In this document: one piece after another, positions 36,639 through 45,668 of the stretch | Layout of the letters: every line of letters starts with the position of its first letter | How positions within the stretch are numbered: position 1 is the stretch's first letter | Assembly: GCF_016859125.1 (NCBI RefSeq) | Contig: NZ_CP069338.1 | Span: 9,923,501-9,987,500, forward strand | From: Archangium violaceum | GTDB taxonomy: Bacteria; Myxococcota; Myxococcia; Myxococcales; Myxococcaceae | Reading direction: 5' to 3' | DNA length: 64,000 nucleotides | The notes under the pieces: generated by a model | The model's input: the letters and a program-made list of their open reading frames with translations, nothing else | Database searches by the model: none | What the model was told of the DNA's origin: nothing | Position numbers and translations under genes: made by a program

Positions 36639-37730
36639 ATGATGTCGCCGCTCACGTTGACGATCCTCATGGCCACACTGTCCGCCAACACGCCCTCGCC
36701 CGCGGACTTCGGCGTCGAGGCCGCGACGCGCTTCGCGGACCTCGCGCTCGCCTGCGTCCACCGGGAGTACCCGAACAAGATCGCCCACGTGATGAGCGGT
36801 GACGCGGACGTACGCCCGCCCCGCGAGCTCACCCCCGCATTCTACGGCTGCTATGACTGGCACTCCGCCGTGCACGGGCACTGGCTCCTCGTGCGGCTGG
36901 CGAGGACCCATCCGGACGCGCCCTTCGCCGCGCGCGCCCGGGAGGCGGTGGCCAGGAGCCTGACGCCCGTGAACATCGACGCGGAGGTGCGCTACCTGAG
37001 CGCCCCGGGCCGGGTCTCCTTCGAGCGCCCCTACGGACTGGCGTGGCTGCTCCAGCTCGCGGCGGAGCTGAGGGAGTGGGACGATCCCCAGGCGCGCGAG
37101 TGGTCGGCCACGCTGAAGCCCCTCGAGGCGCGCGCGGCCGATCGGATCCGCGAGTGGCTCCCCAAGCTCTCGCGGCCCATCCGCGAGGGCGAGCACGATC
37201 AGACGGCCTTCGCCTTCGGGCTCATCCTGGACTGGGCGCGGAAGGCGGAGGATCGCGCGATGGAGCAACTGCTGACGGAGCGCGTGGAGGCATTCTACGG
37301 AAGGGATCGCCGGGGACCGCTCGCCTACGAACCCTCCGGACAGGACTTCCTCTCGCCGTGCCTCGCCGAGGCGGACTTGATGAGGCGCATCCTCCCACCG
37401 GCGCGCTTCGCCACGTGGCTGCGCGGCTTCCTGCCGGAGATTCCGAGCGATGGCTCCACGAAGTGGCTCGAGCCGGCGGTCGTGACCGATCCGAGCGATC
37501 CGAAGCTGGCGCACCTGGATGGCCTCAACCTGAGCCGGGCGTGGATGCTGGAGGGGATCGTCTCCGGCCTTCCGCCCGCGGACAAACGGCTCCGCTCGCT
37601 CCAGGCGACGGCACGACTGCACCGCGAGGCGGGACTGCGGGCGGTGACGGGCGCTCACTACGAGGGCGGCCACTGGCTGGGCAGCTTCGCCGTGTACCTC
37701 GTGACCGGGAGGGGCCTGCGGAAGCCATGA
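36639..37730 (+). CDS. DUF2891 family protein
   Basis: 363 residues. The sequence matches the DUF2891 pattern: FADLALACVHREYPNKIAHV, then TPAFYGCYDWHSAVHGHWLL, PYGLAWLLQLAAEL, LSRPIREGEHDQTAFAFGLI and YEPSGQDFLSPCLAEADLM, ending with GAHYEGGHWLGSFAVYLVTG. The conserved His, Asp and Glu residues in an all-helical (alpha/alpha) barrel suggest a carbohydrate-active or metal-dependent enzyme, but no member has a function I know of. It starts 12 bp after the haem lipoprotein gene and is probably co-transcribed. The N-terminal hydrophobic segment is weak. Confidence 0.85.
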   Translation: MMSPLTLTILMATLSANTPSPADFGVEAATRFADLALACVHREYPNKIAHVMSGDADVRPPRELTPAFYGCYDWHSAVHGHWLLVRLARTHPDAPFAARAREAVARSLTPVNIDAEVRYLSAPGRVSFERPYGLAWLLQLAAELREWDDPQAREWSATLKPLEARAADRIREWLPKLSRPIREGEHDQTAFAFGLILDWARKAEDRAMEQLLTERVEAFYGRDRRGPLAYEPSGQDFLSPCLAEADLMRRILPPARFATWLRGFLPEIPSDGSTKWLEPAVVTDPSDPKLAHLDGLNLSRAWMLEGIVSGLPPADKRLRSLQATARLHREAGLRAVTGAHYEGGHWLGSFAVYLVTGRGLRKP

Positions 37731-37840
37731 ATCCACATCCCCTCATCGGGGGAGTCGGGCACATCGAGGCATTCGTCGCCGATCCCACGAGTGGATGCAC
37801 GCACTGCCGCCCGAACCCGAGGCGCCGCCTCGGATGAGCC

Positions 37841-39169
37841 TCACGTTCCGCCAGGTCCTTTAGCCGCTGGCGAGGGGATGAGGATGAGCTCCTCCTGCGG
37901 CGGGATGAGGTACTCCGCGCCCTTCTCCGTCACCACGGCCATCTCCTCGACTGAGAGCGTCTTCGTCTCGCCAGGAGTCGCGAGCTTCCAGGCGAAGAAG
38001 CCGTCGAAGGCGAAGACCTGCCCGGGGCGGATGGGCTCGAGTGCACTGCCCGTGGGCGGCTTGCCCGTCTGCGCCCCCGAGAGCGCCGGCCCCACGTCGT
38101 GCGCCCAATACCCCACGGGATGCCCCGTGCCCCACATCACCGGCTCCGAGCCCGCCTCGCGCATCCAGTCCCGCTGGGCCTTGTCCACGTCATAGCCGCG
38201 CACTCCCGGCTTCAGCGCCGCGAGCGCCACCCGGTTGCCCTTCTTCGACTTCTCCCACTTCTCCAGCGCGTCCTTCGGCGGCTGCGTCTCGCCCGGGGCG
38301 AGCACGTAGGCGAAGCGCTGGATGTCCGTCACCCACATGCCCTCGACCTTGATGCCGAAGTCCGTCTGGATGAAGTCGCCCGGCTGGATGACCCGGTCCG
38401 TCGCGTGCGAGTGGCCACGGTCCACGCCTGAGTTCACATTGGGGTTCTGGTCCGGCTGCCAGCCATCCTCCACGCCCAGCTCGGCGATGCGCTTCTTGAG
38501 GAAGCGCGCCACGTCCGAGTCACGCGTCTTCCCCGGCACCACGGTGCGGTAGGCCTCCTCCTGGAGCGAGGCCGTCAGCGCGGCGGCACGGCGCATGATC
38601 TCCACCTCCTCGGGCAGCTTCACCGACAGCCACTCGAAGACGAGCTCCTCGGAGGACGTGAGGCGAGCGCGCAACGCGGGAGGCAGCGCCGCTTCGAGCC
38701 GCGCACGCTGGGTGGCCGACAGCCCGTCCGCCACCGTCAGCGTGCTCGAGGAATTCACCGCGATGCGCTGGGGCTTCGCCTCGGCGAGCCTCGCGGCCAC
38801 CCGGGCGTACAGGTCCGTGCCGCGATCCAGTGAGAGCACCTCGTCATGAAGGCCCACGTCCTGGAGCGCCTTGGCCTCGCCGGCCGGAGAGAGCGCGATG
38901 GAACGCACCCCGGCCTTCTGCTTCAGGAAGAGAAAAGCGGCGGGAGAGCCCGCGTTCTCACAGCCGACGTGCGCGGCCAGCGGATCATTGTCGTTCTCGC
39001 GGCAGAGCACGACCCAGGTGTCCACCTTCGCCCGCGCCATGGCCTCCGGCAGCAGTTGCTGGATACGAGCCTTCCGGATGCGCGGCCAGGCTCGCTGGGC
39101 GTGGGGCTCGGCGGCGCTCGCGGGCAGGGCCATGAGGAGTAGGATAGCGGAGAGCAGGGCACGTCGCAT
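37841..39169 (-). CDS. Exported M24-family metallopeptidase
   Basis: 442 residues from the ATG at 39169 (MRRALLSAILLLMALPASAA is a signal peptide). Residues 30-190 are a creatinase N-terminal-like domain and 200-430 the pita-bread M24 fold. Metal-ligand contexts are visible: QTDFGIKVEGMWVTDIQRFA (two Asp), GTGHPVGYWAHDVGP (His) and the C-terminal MAVVTEKGAEYL (Glu). HSHATDRVIQPGDF lies at the active-site entrance. The enzyme is probably a periplasmic Xaa-Pro dipeptidase or aminopeptidase. Confidence 0.88.
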   Translation of the reverse strand: MRRALLSAILLLMALPASAAEPHAQRAWPRIRKARIQQLLPEAMARAKVDTWVVLCRENDNDPLAAHVGCENAGSPAAFLFLKQKAGVRSIALSPAGEAKALQDVGLHDEVLSLDRGTDLYARVAARLAEAKPQRIAVNSSSTLTVADGLSATQRARLEAALPPALRARLTSSEELVFEWLSVKLPEEVEIMRRAAALTASLQEEAYRTVVPGKTRDSDVARFLKKRIAELGVEDGWQPDQNPNVNSGVDRGHSHATDRVIQPGDFIQTDFGIKVEGMWVTDIQRFAYVLAPGETQPPKDALEKWEKSKKGNRVALAALKPGVRGYDVDKAQRDWMREAGSEPVMWGTGHPVGYWAHDVGPALSGAQTGKPPTGSALEPIRPGQVFAFDGFFAWKLATPGETKTLSVEEMAVVTEKGAEYLIPPQEELILIPSPAAKGPGGT

Positions 39170-39270
39170 CGAGCGGATGCCTCCTGGGGCAACAGGGGCC
39201 GCCATTCTCACCCAGGGCCCGACCTCGACCAACCCGATTGCCTCCATTTCACCGAGATGTCCTCCAGGTG

Positions 39271-40164
39271 TCATGAGGCCTTCGAGACCCCTGTCTTCTC
39301 GAGCTCGGACACGAGCAACTCCGAGACCCGGCGCACGCGTGGGATGTCGAGCGCCGACTTCGCGCACACCAGATGGAGCGTGCTGCGCTGGAAGGGTCCG
39401 AGGTCGATGGACAGCGGCACGAGCGACGTCGGGCGCGAGAATCGGTGCCGGAAGCGGGCCATCACCATCGCGCCGATGCCGGCCTCCGCCGCCGCGAGCT
39501 GGACGAGGTAGTTGTCCGAGGTGAACGCCGGGGTGAACCCGGGAATGAGCTCCTCGAGTTGCGGATTGGGCGGCAGCAGGTCGAACGGGGGTGACCAGGC
39601 GATCCACGGCAGGTCGGAGAGGCTCGGCTTGCGTGGCAGCTTCGCGGCGAGCGACTTCGAAACACAGACGGCGTTCTCGAACTCGAGCGCCAGCACCTGT
39701 TTCAATCCCTCCTGGGACGGCGCCTTGCCGCGCAATGCGAGGTCCGCTTCTCCCCGGTTGAGGTCGAGGTATTGAACGCTCGAGAGCACCTCGAGACGCA
39801 GGCCCGGGTGCTTGCCCGCGAGCCACGCCGCGAAGGGCGCGAGGAAGTCGAAAGACAGATAAGGACTCGCCGTGATGCGGACGAGCCCTCGCGGCGACCG
39901 GTCCGAGGAGTCCACGGCCCGGCCCACCTCACCGGCCCACTCCGCCATCTTCTTCGCCGGAACCAACAGCCGCTCGCCCGCGCTGGTGAGCGAGGCCCCG
40001 TCCACGCTCCGCCGGAAGAGCGCCGCGCCGAGCGAGTACTCCAACGCGGCCAGACGGCGGCTCACGGTGGGCTGTCCGATGCGCAGCTTCCGCGCCGCGC
40101 CGCTCAGGCTGCCCGTCTCCGCCACCGCCAGGAACAACCGCACGTCTTCCCAGGGGATATCCAT
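39271..40164 (-). CDS. LysR-family transcriptional regulator
   Basis: 297 residues. The N-terminal winged HTH reads VRLFLAVAETGSLSGAARKL then RIGQPTVSRRLAALEYSLG; the substrate-binding domain follows from about residue 90 (GLVRITASPYLSFDFLAPFA). It belongs to the group of LysR proteins close to DsdC/GcvA-like or LrhA-like regulators; the effector is unknown. It is divergent from the metallo-beta-lactamase lipoprotein gene with 65 bp between the chosen starts, and LysR proteins usually control the divergent neighbour. Confidence 0.92.
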   Translation of the reverse strand: MDIPWEDVRLFLAVAETGSLSGAARKLRIGQPTVSRRLAALEYSLGAALFRRSVDGASLTSAGERLLVPAKKMAEWAGEVGRAVDSSDRSPRGLVRITASPYLSFDFLAPFAAWLAGKHPGLRLEVLSSVQYLDLNRGEADLALRGKAPSQEGLKQVLALEFENAVCVSKSLAAKLPRKPSLSDLPWIAWSPPFDLLPPNPQLEELIPGFTPAFTSDNYLVQLAAAEAGIGAMVMARFRHRFSRPTSLVPLSIDLGPFQRSTLHLVCAKSALDIPRVRRVSELLVSELEKTGVSKAS

Positions 40165-40229
40165 GAATGGATGGCATCATGCCGAAACGCTCGATTTCAA
40201 TCCACCAGCGAATGGGTAGGGTCGCGCCC

Positions 40230-41156
40230 ATGAGAAACCTGCTCGTCACCACTGCCCTCGCTGCCCTGCTCTCCGGATGCGCGGTGAGCTCCCATGCCAC
40301 CCAGAAGTCCACCCTCGGTGTCCCCCGCTCGTCCGCGGACATGCTGGCGGTCATCGACCAACCCGGCCCCATCGTGTTCGAGACAGTCGCCTCCTGCGAC
40401 TGGCAGGTCGACCGGAGTGGCCTCATCAATCTCGAGCACCCGCGCGCGAAGGAGGCGGGCCTCACCGACGGGCCGGAGAAGATCCAGGTGTTCTTCCACG
40501 TGCTGCGCCACCCCACGCACGGCACCTTCATCGTCGACACCGGCGTCGAGAAGGCGTTGCGCGACAATCCCAGCAAGGCCGCCGTACGCGGGCTGGTGGC
40601 CTCGGTCATGAAGCTCGAAACCATGAAGTTCAACGAACCGCTGGGAGACTGGCTCGCGAAGCAGCAGGTGCCCCTCCAGGGCGTGTTCCTCACGCATCTG
40701 CACTTCGATCACATCGCGGGCATGGCGGATGTCCCCGCGGGGACAGCCGTCTACACCGGACCGGGCGAGGCCTCGTTCCGCGAATTCCAGAACATGTTCA
40801 TGCAGGGCAACTCGGATCGCGCGCTCGAGGGGAAGGCCCCCATCAGCGAGTGGGCCTTCGCACCCGATGCGACCGGCCGCTTCGCCGGGGTGCTCGACAT
40901 CTTCGGGGACGGCTCGGTGTGGGCGCTCTGGGTGCCGGGCCACACGCCGGGAAGCACCGCGTACCTCGTGCGCACGACGAAGGGCCCCGTGCTCCTCACC
41001 GGTGACGCGAGCCACACCCGCTGGGGCTGGGAGCACGACGTCGAGCCGGGCACCTTCTCCAGCGACATCCCCAAGAGCGCCGACAGCTTCGCGCGCCTGC
41101 GCCAGCTCGCCACCGAGCACCCCACCCTCGAGGTACACCTCGGCCACCAGCTGTAA
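40230..41156 (+). CDS. Metallo-beta-lactamase-fold lipoprotein hydrolase
   Basis: 308 residues from the ATG at 40230; an in-frame ATG at 40167 would sit 2 bp from the LysR start and hide the signal peptide, so the inner start is chosen. The lipobox is LLSGC (Cys17). The metal motif HLHFDH is at 156-161, with GHTPGSTAYLVRT and LLTGDASHTRWGWEHDVEP supplying the remaining ligands, and the chain ends VHLGHQL. The layout resembles N-acyl-homoserine lactonases and related lactonases, but esterase or other activity is equally possible. It is likely controlled by the divergent LysR regulator. Confidence 0.85.
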   Translation: MRNLLVTTALAALLSGCAVSSHATQKSTLGVPRSSADMLAVIDQPGPIVFETVASCDWQVDRSGLINLEHPRAKEAGLTDGPEKIQVFFHVLRHPTHGTFIVDTGVEKALRDNPSKAAVRGLVASVMKLETMKFNEPLGDWLAKQQVPLQGVFLTHLHFDHIAGMADVPAGTAVYTGPGEASFREFQNMFMQGNSDRALEGKAPISEWAFAPDATGRFAGVLDIFGDGSVWALWVPGHTPGSTAYLVRTTKGPVLLTGDASHTRWGWEHDVEPGTFSSDIPKSADSFARLRQLATEHPTLEVHLGHQL

Positions 41157-41263
41157 ACAAGCAAGCCCACTCGCCTGGCGAGGGAGTTCTCTACCAGCCA
41201 GAGCACCCCCCGGGCCGCTGACTCATCCACCGTAGAAGCCCGCGCGGGTGCTAACCTGCGCCG

Positions 41264-42283
41264 GTGATGAAGCGCATTCTTCTCGTCCTGGTCGGGGTCG
41301 TCGTCCTCGCCGTGAGCGCGGTTGCCGGTACATTCTTCTGGGCGGAGGGCCAGGTGCAGCGCTCCGTGGCCCCTCCGGGTGCCCCCACCGTGGAGTTCAC
41401 CGTGCCCAAGGGCACCACGGGGCGCGGCCTGGGGCCGCAGCTCGCGTCACAGGGGCTGATCAGCGATGCCCGGCTCTGGCGATGGCACCTCTTCCGCCGC
41501 GGCCACTTCGCCCCCAAGGCCGGCCGCCACGCGGTGAGCCCCTCCATGACGATGGCGGAGATCGCCACCGCGCTCGAGGGCAGCCCCATCCCCGATGACG
41601 TCCCCTTCGTCGTCATCGAGGGCTGGCGCCTGCGCGACACCGATGCGGCGCTCGCCGCGGCGGGCCTCATCAAGCCCGGCGCCTACGTGGCCGCCGCCAG
41701 CCAACCCGAGCGGTTCACCGCCCCCTTCCCTCTCCCCAAGGGCACGCTCGAGGGCTACCTCTACCCCGAGACGTACCGGGTGGTGCCCGGTGCCTTCAAG
41801 GTGCAGGAGCTGCTCCAGCGTCAGTTGGACACCTTCGCCGAGCGCTTCTACACGCCCAACAAGGAGGCCCTCGCCCGCAGTGGCCGCAGCCTCCACGAGG
41901 TGGTGGTGATGGCCTCGATGCTGGAGCGTGAGGAGCCCGTGCCGGCGCAGCGGCCACTGGTCGCCGGCATCCTCTGGAAGCGCGTCGACAAGGGATTCCC
42001 GCTGGGCGTGGACGCGACCTCCCGCTACGAGCTGGCCGAGTGGAATGATCGGCTGGCCTTCCTCAAGCGTCTGCGCGACCTCCAGGACCCCTGGAACACG
42101 CGCCATCGCAAGGGATTGCCTCCGGGGCCCATCGGCGCGCCCACCGTGGAATCACTCCAGGCCGCGCTCGCTCCCAAGCCGAGCGAGTTCTGGTACTACC
42201 TCCACGACGCCGAGCGGCGCCTCCACCCTTCTCGCAACGCCGAGGAGCACGAGGCCCTGCGCCGCAAGTACAACGTGTACTGA
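41264..42283 (+). CDS. mltG: Endolytic murein transglycosylase
   Basis: 339 residues with one N-terminal membrane anchor (about 4-25). MltG cuts nascent glycan strands and sets their length. The YceG domain is shown by FTVPKGTTGRGLGPQLASQG, the LysM-like region, LEGYLYPETYRVVPG and VVMASMLEREEPVPAQRPLV, where the catalytic Glu lies in ASMLERE, then FPLGVDATSRYEL and KGLPPGPIGAPTVESLQAAL. Length matches the family. No pabC or tmk gene is adjacent, which are common partners elsewhere. Confidence 0.93.
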   Translation: MMKRILLVLVGVVVLAVSAVAGTFFWAEGQVQRSVAPPGAPTVEFTVPKGTTGRGLGPQLASQGLISDARLWRWHLFRRGHFAPKAGRHAVSPSMTMAEIATALEGSPIPDDVPFVVIEGWRLRDTDAALAAAGLIKPGAYVAAASQPERFTAPFPLPKGTLEGYLYPETYRVVPGAFKVQELLQRQLDTFAERFYTPNKEALARSGRSLHEVVVMASMLEREEPVPAQRPLVAGILWKRVDKGFPLGVDATSRYELAEWNDRLAFLKRLRDLQDPWNTRHRKGLPPGPIGAPTVESLQAALAPKPSEFWYYLHDAERRLHPSRNAEEHEALRRKYNVY

Positions 42284-42325
42284 AACACATGGCGGTGGTG
42301 GCCCTGTTAGAATACCGGGCCCTCC

Positions 42326-43399
42326 ATGACCGCTCGCACTGAAAACCTGAATGTCGTCGGCTTCGACCGCATGCCCTCCCCCGCGGAGATCAAGGAGCGC
42401 GTGCCGATGACCGAACGCGCGGCCGGCTCCGTGCTCGCCGGCCGACGGGCCTTGATGGACATCCTGGATCGCAAGGACCCTCGCCTGTTCGTGGTCGTGG
42501 GTCCCTGCTCCATCCATGATCCCAAGGCGGGCATCGACTACGCACGCCGGTTGCGCGCGCTCGCCGAGGAGGTCCGGGACACCCTCCACGTCGTGATGCG
42601 GGTGTACTTCGAGAAGCCGCGCACCTCGACCGGATGGAAGGGCTTCATCAACGATCCGCGGATGGACGACTCCTTCCACATCGAGGAAGGAATGGAGCGG
42701 GGCCGCCGCTTCCTGCTGGACGTGGCCGAGCTCGGCCTGCCCGCGGCGACCGAGGCGCTCGATCCCATCGCGCCGCAATACTATGGCGATCTCATCTCCT
42801 GGACAGCCATCGGCGCGCGCACGGCGGAATCCCAGACGCATCGCGAGATGGCCTCGGGCCTCTCGACCCCGGTGGGTTTCAAGAACAGCACCGACGGCTC
42901 CCTGGAGGCGGCGGTCAACGGCATCCTCTCCGCCTCGCGCCCGCACAGCTTCCTGGGGCTGAACGAGAACGGCTCGTCGGCGATCATCCGCACGCGCGGC
43001 AATTCCCATGGCCACCTCGTGCTGCGAGGCGGCGGTGGGCGGCCCAACTACGACACGGTGTCCATTTCCCTCGCCGAGCAGGCGCTCGCGAAGGCGAAGC
43101 TGCCGAGCAACGTCGTGGTGGATTGCTCACACTCCAACTCCTGGAAGAAGCCGGAGCTGCAGCCACTGGTGATGCGCGACGTGGTGCATCAGATCCGCGA
43201 GGGCAACCGCTCGGTGGTTGGCTTGATGATCGAAAGCTTCATCGAAGCCGGCAACCAGCCCATCCCCGCCGATCTCTCCCAGCTGCGCTACGGCTGCTCG
43301 GTGACCGATGCCTGTGTGGATTGGAAGACCACCGAGGAGGTGCTGCGCGGTGCCCACCAGGCCCTGCGCGGCGTTCTCTCCGCGCGCAAGGCGGCGTGA
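42326..43399 (+). CDS. aroG: 3-deoxy-7-phosphoheptulonate (DAHP) synthase, class I
   Basis: 357 residues. The enzyme condenses phosphoenolpyruvate and erythrose 4-phosphate at the entry of the shikimate pathway. Class I alpha (AroG/F/H) features are VVVGPCSIHDPKAGIDYARR, the metal and PEP-site text MRVYFEKPRTSTGWKGFIND, SWTAIGARTAESQTHREMAS, GVGFK-like TPVGFKNSTDGS and VVVDCSHSNSWK with the metal-ligand His. The N-terminal extension is present, so feedback inhibition by an aromatic amino acid is likely, but which one is not visible. It is 42 bp after mltG. Confidence 0.95.
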   Translation: MTARTENLNVVGFDRMPSPAEIKERVPMTERAAGSVLAGRRALMDILDRKDPRLFVVVGPCSIHDPKAGIDYARRLRALAEEVRDTLHVVMRVYFEKPRTSTGWKGFINDPRMDDSFHIEEGMERGRRFLLDVAELGLPAATEALDPIAPQYYGDLISWTAIGARTAESQTHREMASGLSTPVGFKNSTDGSLEAAVNGILSASRPHSFLGLNENGSSAIIRTRGNSHGHLVLRGGGGRPNYDTVSISLAEQALAKAKLPSNVVVDCSHSNSWKKPELQPLVMRDVVHQIREGNRSVVGLMIESFIEAGNQPIPADLSQLRYGCSVTDACVDWKTTEEVLRGAHQALRGVLSARKAA

Positions 43400-43424
43400 T
43401 CGACGTTTGGCGAACGGCGTGGTG

Positions 43425-44511
43425 CTACGGGCTGGCGTCCTTCTTGTCCACCTCGGTCGAGCCTCTGAAGCGCAGCCCCACGCGCACGTCGAACACCTCG
43501 GGGTCGCGCAGCGTGCGCTGGGTGGTGAGGAGGAATTGGAAGTTCGAGCTGATGGGCAGCTCCAATCCGGCCATCAACACCAGGGGTTTGTCATATTGCT
43601 CCCACCCCTGGTAACCACGCGCCTCGAGGCGCACGGATGCGCGCGGCAGGTGAAGCAGCGTCGTGGCGCTCCAATTGAAGGCGTCGTTCTGCCCGAAGCC
43701 CGCCTGCTGCCAGGCCAGGAATCCGGCGCTCAGCCAGGCCTCCAACCCGACCTCGGGTGACAGGCTCCAGCGCTCGCCGAAGACCAGGTCGAAGAGGTAG
43801 CCGGGCGCGTTCATGAACCGGCGGTCCTCCACGTCCTTGCCCGTGGTCGTCCTGGTCAACGCACGCAGGGCCACCCCGGGTATCCATCCCCTGCCACCGT
43901 ACAGGAGGAACTTGGCGCCGATGCGAATGTCTCCCTTTGTCAGACCATTCCAACGCCTGGGCCGCCATGCGTCCTGGGTCTGCCATGAGACGACCCAGGC
44001 TTCGAGGGGTGTGCCCTCCACGATGAGGGCGACGCGGCCCGCGAACGGATAGGACAGACGGAAGGGCGAAATGGCCGAGAAGTCGCGCGCGCCTCCCGGA
44101 TAGTCCGTCTGCTGGAAGGCCAGGCCCACCTGGGCGATCCAATGATTGCCCACCCACGGCTCCTCACCGGGCTGGGGTGGCATGGCATTGGGACCCATGA
44201 GGCCCGGATTGAGATAGTTCTCCTCCGCCGGGCGTGACGGTGAATGAGAGGGAAGGGCTCACGCGGCGCTCGTACTCGAGCCGCGCATAGCCCGCCACCA
44301 GGAACATCGGCTCGATGACGAGCGCGTTGGCGGGAGGAGCAGGCTTCACTTCGGAGGGGATGGAGGCCGGGGCCGACGCACCCTCCTCCGGTTCCCGCGC
44401 CAGCGCAGGGCTCGCGGCGAACAGGCTCACGCCGCAGCAGGCCGCCAGGAGTTTCCAACTTCTTGAATCACGTGAGGCAAGAGGCCAGGAGCCAAGCGTC
44501 TCAGGAGACAT
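43425..44511 (-). pseudogene. Outer-membrane beta-barrel-like protein gene with a frameshift
   Basis: An ATG at 44511 opens a frame with a signal peptide (CCGVSLFAASPALAREPE) and a first barrel strand region (MFLVAGYARLEYERRVSPSL), which runs out of homology at about 44230 and stops at 44164. A second frame, offset by one base, continues from there (EENYLNPGLMGPNAMPPQPG, IAQVGLAFQQTDYPGGA) to the stop at 43425 with amphipathic strands to the C-terminal VRVGLRFRGSTEV. Removing one base in the G-rich stretch at 44220-44238 joins them as VTPGGEENYLNPG. So this is one gene of about 360 codons with either a real frameshift or a sequence error. It is convergent with aroG. Confidence 0.75.
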
Positions 44512-44574
44512 TCCGCGCGCACCCTACTTGAAAGAGATCTCTCGTTGGAAATCCGCCCGGGCGTGCGCATCCCA

Positions 44575-44604
44575 TTGACAGGGTCCCATCCCCTCCGGTA
44601 CTTG
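44575..44604 (+). promoter_or_regulatory. Putative sigma-70-type promoter of the cobalamin operon
   Basis: A consensus -35 ttgaca (44575-44580), an 18-bp spacer and a -10-like tacttg (44599-44604) end about 20 bp before the riboswitch begins. The spacing is suitable for transcription starting near 44611. Prediction by eye. Confidence 0.5.
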
Positions 44605-44620
44605 GCCCCGACAACTGAAT

Positions 44621-44812
44621 TCGAGCCATGGGTGCCCGCCAGCACGGGCATAACAGGGAAGCCGGTGTGAATCCGGCGCGGTCCCGCCACTGTAAGTGGA
44701 GAGCAGCCTCCGAAGTCACCACTCGACGCCCTCGCGTCGGGGAAGGTGGAGGCGGCGCTGAACGTCGTCAGGCGTTCTGAATCCACGAGCCAGGAGACCT
44801 ACCCAGGCTTTT
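44621..44812 (+). promoter_or_regulatory. Cobalamin (B12) riboswitch
   Basis: The leader contains the conserved core of a B12 aptamer: cgggcataacagggaagc, ccggtgtgaatccggcgcgg, then cccgccactgtaa, and further downstream the B12 box gccaggagacct at 44789-44800. Between the two lies a variable hairpin (cgacgccctcgcgtcg). It ends about 38 bp before the cbiM ATG. Such leaders bind adenosylcobalamin and lower expression, by early termination or by masking the ribosome-binding site; the downstream sequence lacks an obvious T-run, so translational control is more likely. It probably governs the whole operon to the window end. Confidence 0.95.
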
Positions 44813-44849
44813 CGACCCCACCTCTCCGCGGATTGAGAGCGAGGTTACC

Positions 44850-45668
44850 ATGCCGGGTATCTCCGGGCGTGGGTGTGGTGCCGCACCGTGGCATCGCGTC
44901 CAGGCCCTCCTCCAGCCAGCGTTCCACGCCACTCGGGCCCCCTCCCGCTTCTGGCTGCTCGCGGCCCTCCTGCTACTTCCCCACCCCGCGCACGCCATGC
45001 ACCTGGCGGAAGGACTCCTTCCGTTCGGATGGGCCTTGGGCTGGACCATCTCCGTCCTTCCCCTGCTCGCGCTCGGTGTCACACGATTGCGACAGCGCGT
45101 GGCGCAGAACCCGCTCTACTCACCCTTCGTGGCGATGCTCGCCGCCGCCGTCTTCGTCGTCTCGTGTATGCCGGTGCCGGTCCCCATCATCGGCACCTGC
45201 TCGCATCCGTGCGGCACGGGGCTCGCCGCCGTGCTCATCGGCCCGGTGATGACGGTGCTGGTGACGTTCGTGGCGCTGCTGCTCCAGGCGCTCTTCCTCG
45301 CCCACGGCGGGCTCACCACCCTGGGCGCCGACATCTGGTCCATGGGCGTGGTGGGCGGCTTCGTCGGCTACGGCGTCTTCCACGGACTGCGCGCGGTGCG
45401 AGCCCCCCTCGCGGTGGCCGCCTTCGCCGCCGGCATGCTGTCCGACTGGGCCACCTACGCCATGACGTCCTTCGAGCTGGCCTCCGCGCTGCACGGCTCG
45501 CAGCCCCTGGGCAGCGCCCTGGGAACGCTGCTGCTCTCGTTCCTCCCCACGCAACTTCCGCTGGGCATTCTCGAGGGGGCTCTCACCGCGGGAGCCGTCG
45601 TCTTCATCTCCCGCCGCCGGCCCGCCCTCCTGCACTTCCACGCACTTCCCGCTCCCGCCACGCCATGA
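44850..45668 (+). CDS. cbiM: Cobalt ECF transporter substrate-binding membrane subunit
   Basis: 272 residues. CbiM is the metal-binding S component of the cobalt transporter. The conserved CbiM beginning MHLAEGLLPFGW is at residue 50, preceded by a signal-like segment ending LPHPAHA. Cleavage there would expose Met-His, whose groups bind the metal in CbiM/NikM proteins; alternatively translation starts at 44997. Further text is VVSCMPVPVPIIGTCSHPCG, GLAAVLIGPVMTVLVTFVAL and FLAHGGLTTLGADIWSMGVV. Seven or so membrane helices are expected. First gene after the B12 riboswitch. Confidence 0.93.
   Translation: MPGISGRGCGAAPWHRVQALLQPAFHATRAPSRFWLLAALLLLPHPAHAMHLAEGLLPFGWALGWTISVLPLLALGVTRLRQRVAQNPLYSPFVAMLAAAVFVVSCMPVPVPIIGTCSHPCGTGLAAVLIGPVMTVLVTFVALLLQALFLAHGGLTTLGADIWSMGVVGGFVGYGVFHGLRAVRAPLAVAAFAAGMLSDWATYAMTSFELASALHGSQPLGSALGTLLLSFLPTQLPLGILEGALTAGAVVFISRRRPALLHFHALPAPATP

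Noticed and set aside
35487-37736. A 749-codon minus-strand frame opposite the haem lipoprotein and DUF2891 genes
   Set aside because: Arg/Gly/His-rich antisense translation crossing a terminator and two well-supported genes.
37731-37840. Short open text between the DUF2891 and M24 peptidase genes
   Set aside because: Only about 35 codons, no motif; treated as ordinary intergenic DNA between convergent genes.
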